A stretch of DNA of 56,194 bases from Methylobacterium terricola. Its GTDB lineage: Bacteria; Pseudomonadota; Alphaproteobacteria; Rhizobiales; Beijerinckiaceae. Position numbers and translations under genes: made by a program. Positions 49,640 to 56,194 of this stretch are shown here, piece after piece. The stretch spans positions 1 to 56,194 of the forward strand of contig NZ_VDDA01000028.1 of the NCBI RefSeq assembly GCF_006151805.1. Reading direction: 5' to 3'. Numbering within the stretch: the stretch's first letter is position 1; each line of letters starts with the position of its first letter. The notes beneath the pieces are model-generated. The model was not told the DNA's origin. It saw nothing but the letters and a program-made list of their open reading frames with translations, and ran no database searches.

Positions 49640-51631
49640 CTACATCCCCACCGCGACCCGGCGGCTGTTGCCGCGCTGCAGGTTGCGGTAGCGCGCCAGC
49701 GCCCAGAGCGGGAAGAACTTCGCGTAGCCGTGGTAGCGCAGGTAGAACACCCGCGGGAAGCCGGTGCCGGTGTAGAACTCCTCGCCCCACAGCCCGTCCG
49801 CGCCCTGCGTGCGGGCGAGGTAGTTGATGCCGCGGGCCACCGCCGGGTGGTCGGCCTCGCCGGCCGCCATCAGGGCGATCAGCGCCCAGGCGGTCTGCGA
49901 GGCGGTGCTGCCGGCGCGCTCGTAGCCGCGATATTCGAGCTTGTAGCTCGCCGCATCCTCGCCCCAGCCGCCATCCGGGTTCTGGATCGCGACCAGCCAC
50001 TCCACCGCCTTGCGGATCGGCGCCGAGGACGGGTCCTGGCCGGCGGCGTTCAGCGCGCAGAGGGCCGACCACGTGCCGTAGATGTAGTTCATGCCCCAGC
50101 GGCCGTACCAGCTGCCGTCCTCCTCCTGGTCGGCGAGCAGGTAGTCGACGGCCCGGGCGAGGGCGGGGCTCGTCGCCTTGGTCTCGCCGAGCTGGGCCAG
50201 CATCGAGATGCAGCGGGCGGTGACGTCGGCGGTCGGCGGATCGAGCAGCGCGCCGTGGTCGGAGAACGGGATGTAGTTGAGGTAGTGGTAGGTGTTGTCG
50301 GCGTCGAAGGCGGCGAAGCCCCCGTCGCGGCTCTGCAGGCCCTCGATCCACTCGCGGGCCCGGGCGATCGACTGGGTGTAGTCCGAGCCGCCCTCGCCGG
50401 GGCCGAGGCGGGTCTGCGCCCGGTCCATCGCCATCGCCACCACGGCGGTGTCGTCGAGGTCGGGATAGTGCGGGTTGTTGTACTGGAACGCCCAGCCGCC
50501 CGGGCGCACGTCCGGCTTGCGGGCCGCCCAGTCGCCCTTGATGTCGAGAACCTGGAGCGGCTTCAACCATTCGAGGGCGGCGCGGGCCTGGCGCTCGTTC
50601 TCGGGGCCGCCGGCCTCCATCAGGGCGTGGGCGGCGAGCGCCGTGTCCCAGACCGGCGACAGGCAGGGCTGGACGTAGGCTTCGTGCTCCTTGACGGTGA
50701 CGAGCTTCTCCACCGCCGAGCGCGCCGTAACGACCAGCGGGTGGTCCTCTGGATAGCCCAGCGCCTCGTACATCAGCACCGAGTTGGCGATGGCCGGGAA
50801 GATGGCCCCCAGGCCGTCCTCGCCGTTCAGCCGCTCGCTGACGAAGGCCACGGCCTTGTCCACCGCCTTGGCGCGGGGCCCGGCCGGGAACAGCGGCTCG
50901 ACCACCCGCAGGATGTCGTCGATGACGGCGAAGACCGGACGCCAGGGCGAGGCCTCCTGGGCGCCCGACGGCCAGCGCCGGATCCGCGCCGGATCCTGGG
51001 TGAACAACTCGCGCACGCCGATCCCGCGCGGGTTCTTGGCGCGGGGCTTCTTCATCTGCAGGATGAAGAGGGGCACCATCACGGTGCGGGCCCAGTACGA
51101 CACCTTGTCGAGGTGGAACGGGAACCACCGCGGCAGCAGCATCACCTCGACCGGCATCACCGGCACGGCGCTCCACGGCACCTCGCCGTAGAGGGCGAGC
51201 AGGGTGCGGGTGAAGACGTTGGCATGGGCCGCGCCGCCGCGCTGCAGGATCGCGTCCCGGGCCCGGCGCATATGCGGGGCGTCGGGCGAATCGCCGATCA
51301 TCTTCAGGGCGAAATACGCCTTGACGGTCGCGCTCATGTCGAGCGGACCCTCGTGGACGAGGGCCCAGCCGTGGTGCAGCGGGCTCTGCGTCCGGCGCAG
51401 GTAGACGGCGATCTTCTCCTCCAGCTCCCGCGGCGGGATCGACGCGCGGAAGTGGTGGTAGAGGATGTACTCGGACGGGATGGTGGCATCCGCCTCGAGC
51501 TCGAAGCACCAGTGACCGTCGGCCTGCGCCAGCTGCGTCAGCGCCCGGGACGCCGCCGAGACCCGCCGCTCGACCTCGTCGAGGGTGACGTCCTGCGTGC
51601 TCTTGCGGTGCAGCGTCTCGACCTTGCCCAC
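49640..51631 (-). CDS. shc: Squalene-hopene cyclase
   Basis: A 663-residue membrane-associated cyclase that forms hopene and diplopterol from squalene. The proton-donating DXDD is DLDD at 391-394 (YPDLDDTAVV). QW repeats such as QNPDGGWG, QEEDGSWYGRWG and QGADGLWGEEF are spread along the chain. A GTG start at 51631 is used because GGCGGAGA lies about 4 bases upstream; the frame extends to a second GTG at 51724 lacking a site. It is the final enzyme of the hpnACDE-shc cluster, 118 bases after hpnE. Length is normal for the family. Confidence 0.95.
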   Translation of the reverse strand: MGKVETLHRKSTQDVTLDEVERRVSAASRALTQLAQADGHWCFELEADATIPSEYILYHHFRASIPPRELEEKIAVYLRRTQSPLHHGWALVHEGPLDMSATVKAYFALKMIGDSPDAPHMRRARDAILQRGGAAHANVFTRTLLALYGEVPWSAVPVMPVEVMLLPRWFPFHLDKVSYWARTVMVPLFILQMKKPRAKNPRGIGVRELFTQDPARIRRWPSGAQEASPWRPVFAVIDDILRVVEPLFPAGPRAKAVDKAVAFVSERLNGEDGLGAIFPAIANSVLMYEALGYPEDHPLVVTARSAVEKLVTVKEHEAYVQPCLSPVWDTALAAHALMEAGGPENERQARAALEWLKPLQVLDIKGDWAARKPDVRPGGWAFQYNNPHYPDLDDTAVVAMAMDRAQTRLGPGEGGSDYTQSIARAREWIEGLQSRDGGFAAFDADNTYHYLNYIPFSDHGALLDPPTADVTARCISMLAQLGETKATSPALARAVDYLLADQEEDGSWYGRWGMNYIYGTWSALCALNAAGQDPSSAPIRKAVEWLVAIQNPDGGWGEDAASYKLEYRGYERAGSTASQTAWALIALMAAGEADHPAVARGINYLARTQGADGLWGEEFYTGTGFPRVFYLRYHGYAKFFPLWALARYRNLQRGNSRRVAVGM

Positions 51632-51749
51632 GGTGTCTCCGCCTTCCTCTCCGGCGCGCGGTGTCGCCCGCCGCCCTGCCGCTTCGAATTGTTTTCGCGG
51701 CGCACAAACGCCGCCCACGCTCACGCTGTTCCGGAACTCCGGCCCGGCG

Positions 51750-53042
51750 TCAAGCGGCTCCGCGCAACGCAGCGTTGCCGCCGCTGCCGGCGCCCATACC
51801 TGTCAGCACCTGCGCGGCGGTGGCGCCGGAGCGGATCGCCCCCTCGATGGTCGAGGGCAGGCCGGTGGCGGTCCAGTCGCCGGCGAGCGCCAGGTTCGCG
51901 ACGTGCGTCCGCGCACCCGGCCGGCGCGCCGCCTCGGCGGGGGTCGCCGCGAAGGTGGCGCGCTTCTCCTTGACGATCTGCCACCGCGGCAGCGGCGCGC
52001 CGGCATACCCTGAGAGCCGCGAGACCTCGTCCCAGATCGTGCGGGCGAGTTCGTCCCGCGGCACGTCGAGCAGGCGGTCGGCGCCGCTGATCGTCACCGA
52101 GAGCCGGTCGGGATAGGAGAACAGCCACTCGGTCACGCCACCGACGACGCCGAGCAGCAAGGGCGCCCCCGGCTTCGGGGGAAGCGCGAAATGCGCGTTG
52201 ACGATCGAGCGGTGGCTCTGCGGCGTCTCCAGGCCAGGCATCAGGTCGGCGGCGACCCAGGCCGGCAGGGCCAGCACCGCCGCGTCGTCGGGGCCGAGCA
52301 CCTCCGGCCCGTCCGAGAAGTCGAGACGGGTCAGGCGCCCGCCCTCGATCCCGAGCGCCCGCAGGCGCCGACCGAGACGCACCTCGGCGCCGGCCTTCTC
52401 CAGAGCCGACAGGGCCGGATCGACGAAGGCCGCCGACAGGCCCTCGACCGCCACCAGCGGCCGGCACGCCCGGCCGCCGGCGCCGAGCGTCTCGCGCAGG
52501 ATGGTGGCGGCAAGCCCTGCATCGCTCTCCTGCGGCTCGGTGTTGAGGGCGGCGAGCAGCACCGGGTGCCACAAGCGGTCCCAGAGCAGCCCCTCGCAGG
52601 TCATGCTCTCGCCGATCGTGGCGGCCTTCGTGGCGCCGCGGAAGATGCCGAGCGGCGCGAGGTAGTCGCGGGCGCGGCTGCCCGGCACCCGGCGGCGGGC
52701 GTCGAGCACCCACCACGGCAGGCGCCCGGCATTGGGCCGCAGGGTCCAGCGCTCGCCGGTGGCGAGGTCGGCGAAGGCGAAGGCGGCCTCGTCCGGCCCG
52801 GCGAGCACGCCGTCCGGCGCGCCGGCGAGCGCCATGAAGTCGAGGGCGTCGCGGTTGCCCGAGAGCAGCAGGTGGTTGCCGTTGTCGATCGTCAGCCCGA
52901 GGGCCGGATCGAAGTAGGAGCGGCAGCGGCCGCCGGCCTGCTTGGCCGCCTCGTGCACCACGACGCGCCGGCCCGCCTTGGCGAGGCGCAGGGCCGCCGA
53001 GAGGCCGGCGAGGCCGGCCCCGAGAACGTGAACGGTGCCCAT
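51750..53042 (-). CDS. hpnE: Hydroxysqualene dehydroxylase HpnE
   Basis: A 430-residue FAD-dependent amine-oxidase-fold enzyme that reduces hydroxysqualene to squalene. The FAD motif VLGAGLAGLSAALRL (about 6-20) with VVHEAAKQAGGRCRS follows, and the C-terminal FAD contact is LALAGDWTATGLPSTIEGAI. The ATG at 53042 shares one base with the hpnD stop, indicating tight translational coupling. It acts after HpnC and before Shc. Confidence 0.94.
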   Translation of the reverse strand: MGTVHVLGAGLAGLSAALRLAKAGRRVVVHEAAKQAGGRCRSYFDPALGLTIDNGNHLLLSGNRDALDFMALAGAPDGVLAGPDEAAFAFADLATGERWTLRPNAGRLPWWVLDARRRVPGSRARDYLAPLGIFRGATKAATIGESMTCEGLLWDRLWHPVLLAALNTEPQESDAGLAATILRETLGAGGRACRPLVAVEGLSAAFVDPALSALEKAGAEVRLGRRLRALGIEGGRLTRLDFSDGPEVLGPDDAAVLALPAWVAADLMPGLETPQSHRSIVNAHFALPPKPGAPLLLGVVGGVTEWLFSYPDRLSVTISGADRLLDVPRDELARTIWDEVSRLSGYAGAPLPRWQIVKEKRATFAATPAEAARRPGARTHVANLALAGDWTATGLPSTIEGAIRSGATAAQVLTGMGAGSGGNAALRGAA

Positions 53043-53902
53043 CAGACGATCGCCTGACGCAGGAGGACGCCGATCAGCGCGAGCTTGCCGGGCTTCACCC
53101 GCGACCGGGGCGCCGCCCAGCCGCGTCGGCGCAGGCCGACGAGGATCAGGTGGTAGGCCGCCCCCATGATCCGGGGCGCCTTGGTGGCCCGGCGCGATTC
53201 GCGGTTCATGATCGCCCAGGACGCATCGTAATGGCCCTGCGCCTCGTCGAGGAGCCGGGCGCAGACTTCCGCGAGGCGCGGATGCGCGAGCGCGCTCTCG
53301 GGCGTCGGATGGGACAGGCCGATCGCCGCCAGCGGCTCGGCCGGCAGGTAGAGCCGGCCGCGCCCGGCATCCTCGTCGATGTCGCGCAGGATGTTGGTGA
53401 GCTGGAGCGCCCGGCCGAGATGGTGGGCGAGCCTGATGCCGGGCTCCTCGGGCAGGCCGAAGATCCGCACCGAGAGCCGGCCGACGGCACTCGCCACGCG
53501 ATCGCAGTAGAGGTCGAGGGTCGCGGAATCGGGGGCGACGATGTCGGCCTCGGCATCCATCGCCATGCCGTCGATCACCGCCTGGAAATCCTCGCGCTTG
53601 AGCCCGAACTGCCGCACCGGCCCGACGAGGGGCTGCGTGCGGGGCACCGGCCGGCCGGCATAGAGGGCGTCGATATCGGCGCGCCAGCGGTCGAGCTCGG
53701 CGGCGCGCACCTCGCGGGCGCCGCCATCGTCGGCGACGTCGTCGACGGCGCGGCAGAAGGCGTAGACCGCGTACATCGCGTCGCGCTGCTCGGCCGGCAG
53801 CAGCCGCATGGCGGTGTAGAACGACGAGCCGGCCGCCGGCAGAGCCGGGGTCTCGGTCGTGGTCTCGGCTTGGGAGGCGGGCTGGGAGGCGAGGGCGGTC
53901 AC
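53042..53902 (-). CDS. hpnD: Presqualene diphosphate synthase HpnD
   Basis: A 286-residue all-helical prenyl-synthase-fold enzyme. The aspartate-rich pair is YAFCRAVDDVADD (first) and NILRDIDEDAGRGRLYLP (second). It condenses two farnesyl diphosphates to presqualene diphosphate. A GTG start at 53902 overlaps the hpnC stop (GTGA). The first 25 residues are Ala/Thr/Gln-rich linker. Confidence 0.94.
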   Translation of the reverse strand: MTALASQPASQAETTTETPALPAAGSSFYTAMRLLPAEQRDAMYAVYAFCRAVDDVADDGGAREVRAAELDRWRADIDALYAGRPVPRTQPLVGPVRQFGLKREDFQAVIDGMAMDAEADIVAPDSATLDLYCDRVASAVGRLSVRIFGLPEEPGIRLAHHLGRALQLTNILRDIDEDAGRGRLYLPAEPLAAIGLSHPTPESALAHPRLAEVCARLLDEAQGHYDASWAIMNRESRRATKAPRIMGAAYHLILVGLRRRGWAAPRSRVKPGKLALIGVLLRQAIV

Positions 53903-54783
53903 GGTCGGGCTCCCCGCAGGGCCGGCTGGAGATGGCGGCGGAACGGCCGCCGGGCGAGCGTCGTGGCGGCGGCGCCGAGCGCGGTCAACGCGAAGGCGGC
54001 CTTGCCGTGATGGACCGTCTCGCTCAGCGGATCGCGGACCAGCAGGCCGCGGGCCAGCACCACCGCGAGGCGATGGATCGCCGCGATCTCCATGGCGAGG
54101 CGCGTGTCGTCGATCAGGTCGGGCAGGGGCCGGCCCTCCTCGAGGAGGTCGAGGCAGCGTTGCGCCAGTTCGGCGATCACCGCGCGCAAGGCCGGGGTCG
54201 CGCGATCGGCGCCCAAGTCCTCGATGCGGGCGCCATGCTTCTCGAGCGTCTCGCGCGGCAGGTAGACCCGGTCGATGCTGCGGAAGTCCTTGGCGCAGTC
54301 CTGCAGGTGGTTGATCACCTGGAGCGCGGTGCAGATCGCGTCGGATGTGGGCCAGGTGCGGCCCGGATCCTCGCCGTGCACGTCGAGGACGAAGCGGCCG
54401 ACCGGCACCGCCGAGTAGCGGCAGTAATGGGCCAGTTCGTCCCAGGTCTCGTAGCGGGTCTTGTGCGCGTCCATCCGGAACGCGTCGAGGAGCTCGAGGG
54501 CGTGGCGCGGGGCTAAGCCGCGTTCGGCGAGCGAGCGCCGCAAGGGGGCGGCTTCCGGGTCGTCGGGGCCCTTGGCCGTCAGGGCGTCGGCAAGCCCGTC
54601 GAGGAGCGCGATCTTGCGCTCCGGCGACAGGCCGGCATTGTCGGCGACGTCGTCGCCGGCCCGGACGAAGTAGTAGAAGTCCAGGATCGGGCCGCGGTGG
54701 CGCGGATGGATCAGGTGCGAGGCGACCGGGAAGTTCTCGTCGCGGTGCCCCTTGCCGGAGCGCGCCTCGGTGGCGGTGGTCAT
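53899..54783 (-). CDS. hpnC: Hydroxysqualene synthase HpnC
   Basis: A 294-residue prenyl-synthase-fold enzyme that converts presqualene diphosphate to hydroxysqualene. HpnC features are ENFPVASHLIHPRHRGPI, FVRAGDDVADN (first Asp region) and DCAKDFRSIDRVYLPRETL (second region). The start at 54783 overlaps the hpnA stop by 4 nt. It works with HpnD and HpnE in the route to squalene. Confidence 0.94.
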   Translation of the reverse strand: MTTATEARSGKGHRDENFPVASHLIHPRHRGPILDFYYFVRAGDDVADNAGLSPERKIALLDGLADALTAKGPDDPEAAPLRRSLAERGLAPRHALELLDAFRMDAHKTRYETWDELAHYCRYSAVPVGRFVLDVHGEDPGRTWPTSDAICTALQVINHLQDCAKDFRSIDRVYLPRETLEKHGARIEDLGADRATPALRAVIAELAQRCLDLLEEGRPLPDLIDDTRLAMEIAAIHRLAVVLARGLLVRDPLSETVHHGKAAFALTALGAAATTLARRPFRRHLQPALRGARP

Positions 54784-55826
54784 CGGATGTATCCAGCCTG
54801 ACGGAACCAGGCGACGGCATCGGTGAGGCCGTCGCGGTAGGGCCGGGCGGCGTAGCCGAGCTCGGCCCGCGCCTTGGCGTCGGAGAAGAACATGCGGTAG
54901 CGCGACATCCGGATGCCGTCGATCGTGGCGAGCGGCGCCTTGCCGGTGATCCGGGCGGCGAGCTCCGAGACGACGGCGACCGGATAGACCGCCGCCCGCG
55001 GCAGCCGCACGGTCGGGGGCTTGCGCCCGACGATCCCGGCGATGTCGGCGAGCATGCGCGACAGGAGCACGTCCTCGCCGCCCAGGATGTAGCGCTCGCC
55101 GATGCGGCCCTTGTGCAGGGCGAGCAGATGGCCCTTCGCCACGTCGTCGACGTGGACGAGGTTGAGCCCCGTATCGACGAAGGCAGGCATCTTGCCGTTC
55201 GCCGCCTCGACGATGATCCGCCCGGTCGGGGTCGGCTTGACGTCGCGGGGTCCGATCGGGGTCGAGGGGTTGACGATCACCGCCGGCAGGCCGTCGCGGG
55301 CGACCATCTCCTCGACCACCCGCTCGGCCACCACCTTGCTGCGCTTGTAGGCGCCGATGGCGGTCTCCGGCGTGAGCGGCCGGGTCTCGTCGGCCGGCGT
55401 GCCGTCGTCATGCGGCTTGATGGTGGCGACGCTCGACGTGTAGACCACCCGCTCGACGCCGGCATCGAGGGCCGCCCGCATCAGGGCCCGGGTGCCGTCG
55501 CGGTTGGTGCGCACGATCTCCTCCGGGTCCGGCGCCCACAGCCGGTAATCCGCCGCGGCGTGGACGAGGTAGCGCATGCCGCGCATGCCGGCGGCCGCGG
55601 CCTCGGGGTCGCGCATGTCGCCCTCGACGATCTCGACGTCGGGCCAGGTCAGGTTGGTGCGCGGGCTGGTGGCGCGCACCAGCACCCGCACCGGGAAGCC
55701 GGCGGCGCGAAACACGTCCACGAGGGCCGGGCCGAGGAAGCCGCTGGCGCCGGTGATCAGCACCGGGCCGGGCGCGAACCCGGCGCCGGGCGGAGGGGAC
55801 GACGGGCCGTCTTTCGCCTCGGTCAT
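54780..55826 (-). CDS. hpnA: Hopanoid-associated sugar epimerase HpnA
   Basis: A 348-residue NAD(P)-dependent epimerase/dehydratase of the extended SDR type. The cofactor loop is ITGASGFLGPAL and the active-site AYKRSK contains the Tyr and Lys. In hopanoid clusters HpnA is linked to side-chain modification, though its reaction is not settled. The ATG at 55826 is preceded by AGAAGGAA. It is the first gene of the cluster downstream of dxs, with hpnCDE following by overlaps. Confidence 0.93.
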   Translation of the reverse strand: MTEAKDGPSSPPPGAGFAPGPVLITGASGFLGPALVDVFRAAGFPVRVLVRATSPRTNLTWPDVEIVEGDMRDPEAAAAGMRGMRYLVHAAADYRLWAPDPEEIVRTNRDGTRALMRAALDAGVERVVYTSSVATIKPHDDGTPADETRPLTPETAIGAYKRSKVVAERVVEEMVARDGLPAVIVNPSTPIGPRDVKPTPTGRIIVEAANGKMPAFVDTGLNLVHVDDVAKGHLLALHKGRIGERYILGGEDVLLSRMLADIAGIVGRKPPTVRLPRAAVYPVAVVSELAARITGKAPLATIDGIRMSRYRMFFSDAKARAELGYAARPYRDGLTDAVAWFRQAGYIR

Positions 55827-56001
55827 GCGTTCCTTCTCGGGGGCTCGGGCGGCGGGCCCGACATTCTCGTTCAGCACTCACTTCGGGAAGCCGGGCCGCT
55901 TCTGCCAGCCCGGCGCCATGCCCGCAAGGCATGGGCCGCCGATCGCGGACGGGCGTGCCGCCCGCGCATCAGCGCCCTGCCGCCGGAATGAGCCCGTCCG
56001 G

Positions 56002-56013
56002 TGAGACGTCTCA
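56002..56013. repeat. 12-bp palindrome overlapping the dxs stop codon
   Basis: TGAGACGTCTCA is a perfect palindrome that includes the dxs stop. Its arms are only 6 bases, with no loop and no U run, so it is unlikely to be a terminator. It could be chance. Confidence 0.35.
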
Positions 56014-56194
56014 GGCGAGGCGCAGGCGCCCGGCCCGCTCGGCCGCGGCCTCGCGCACAGGCAACGTCGCCTCCACGACCTTGACGATCGAGGCCGCGTC
56101 GAGCCCGGCCTCGGCGTACATCCGCTCCGGCGTGTCGTGGTCCTGGTAGCTGTCCGGCAGCGTCAGCGTCCGCACCCGCACCTTGCCCCCGTCC
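56011..56194 (-). CDS. dxs: 1-deoxy-D-xylulose-5-phosphate synthase, C-terminal part (runs off right edge)
   Basis: The last 60 codons of a minus-strand gene encode RVRTLTLPDSYQDHDTPERM and then YAEAGLDAASIVKVVEATL, the typical C-terminus of DXS. DXS forms DXP from pyruvate and glyceraldehyde 3-phosphate, the first step of the MEP pathway. The gene precedes hpnA by 184 bases on the same strand, linking isoprenoid supply with hopanoid formation. Only the end is visible. Confidence 0.88.
   Translation of the reverse strand, partial: DGGKVRVRTLTLPDSYQDHDTPERMYAEAGLDAASIVKVVEATLPVREAAAERAGRLRLA

Noticed and set aside
48587..51973. A plus-strand open frame of 1,128 codons opposite shc and the LLM gene
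   Set aside because: Squalene-hopene cyclase and LLM oxidoreductase are unambiguous on the other strand; the frame is Arg/Gly/His-rich and typical of a shadow.
56002..56013. Terminator at the dxs-hpnA junction
   Set aside because: The palindrome has 6-base arms without a loop and no U-run, too weak for a terminator.
1..56194. CRISPR array, rRNA or intact tRNA genes
   Set aside because: No regularly spaced direct repeats, no rRNA-like segments and no complete cloverleaf were seen on either strand.

Overview
The window is GC-rich bacterial DNA that looks like a Methylobacterium-type alphaproteobacterium (order Hyphomicrobiales). The reasons are a hopanoid operon of hpnA-hpnC-hpnD-hpnE-shc type next to dxs, a MucR-family regulator, a GCG_CRPN-type small secreted protein, and an accessory region crowded with transporters and CoA enzymes. 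The genus is an inference from gene content.

Layout. (i) 1-4,700 is a junction zone: the cut end of an IS5-type insertion sequence, a GAF-PAS-PAS-receiver-LuxR regulator, an SRAP (YedK/HMCES) DNA-crosslink protein, a truncated tyrosine integrase beside a tRNA-Ser-3'-end-like sequence, and an exported histidine phosphatase. (ii) 4,706-8,924 holds a minus-strand operon (acetoacetate-decarboxylase-fold protein, orphan substrate-binding protein, SDR dehydrogenase) divergent from a GntR regulator with two winged helices, with an inverted repeat between them. (iii) 8,967-14,186 holds lyase, DctA-type symporter and class II fumarase, divergent from a GntR/UTRA regulator, with two copies of ATGTnCGnACAT between them. 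(iv) 14,336-23,729 holds an SMP-30-type gluconolactonase, an MFS transporter, a SsuABC/TauABC-type ABC transporter, a leuCDB set and a LysR regulator. (v) 23,774-44,069 is a 20-kb run of nineteen minus-strand genes: a LivKHMGF-type ABC importer, CaiB CoA-transferase, enoyl-CoA hydratase, HMG-CoA-lyase-like enzyme, acyl-CoA dehydrogenase, and two related sets of OYE flavoenzyme + MmgE/PrpD + metallo-beta-lactamase-fold protein, with an acyl-CoA ligase, a racemase-fold protein, a quinone-oxidoreductase-like protein and a LacI regulator. (vi) 44,200-45,250 is decayed phage DNA. (vii) 45,376-49,552 is ordinary chromosome (K+ channel, L,D-transpeptidase, MucR, GCG_CRPN protein, luciferase-like oxidoreductase). 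(viii) 49,640-56,194 is hopanoid biosynthesis ending in the 3' part of dxs.

How the genes may work together. The best candidate for an undescribed system is region (v). A promoter-like TTGACA element upstream of the importer is abutted by a near-palindrome and followed further upstream by an 18-bp perfect palindrome GCATGAAACGTTTCATGC, the operator type used by LacI-family repressors; a LacI protein is encoded inside the run. CaiB, an isovaleryl-CoA-dehydrogenase-type enzyme, a hydratase with both catalytic glutamates and an HMG-CoA-lyase-like enzyme would take a branched C6 dicarboxylate such as 3-methylglutarate to acetyl-CoA and acetoacetate without a biotin carboxylase. The duplicated OYE/PrpD/MBL sets would prepare related, less accessible precursors. 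The enzyme families are read from sequence; the substrate is a hypothesis. From 44,069 to 14,336 every gene lies on the minus strand, many with 4-nt ATGA/GTGA overlaps, so neighbouring modules may be partly co-transcribed.
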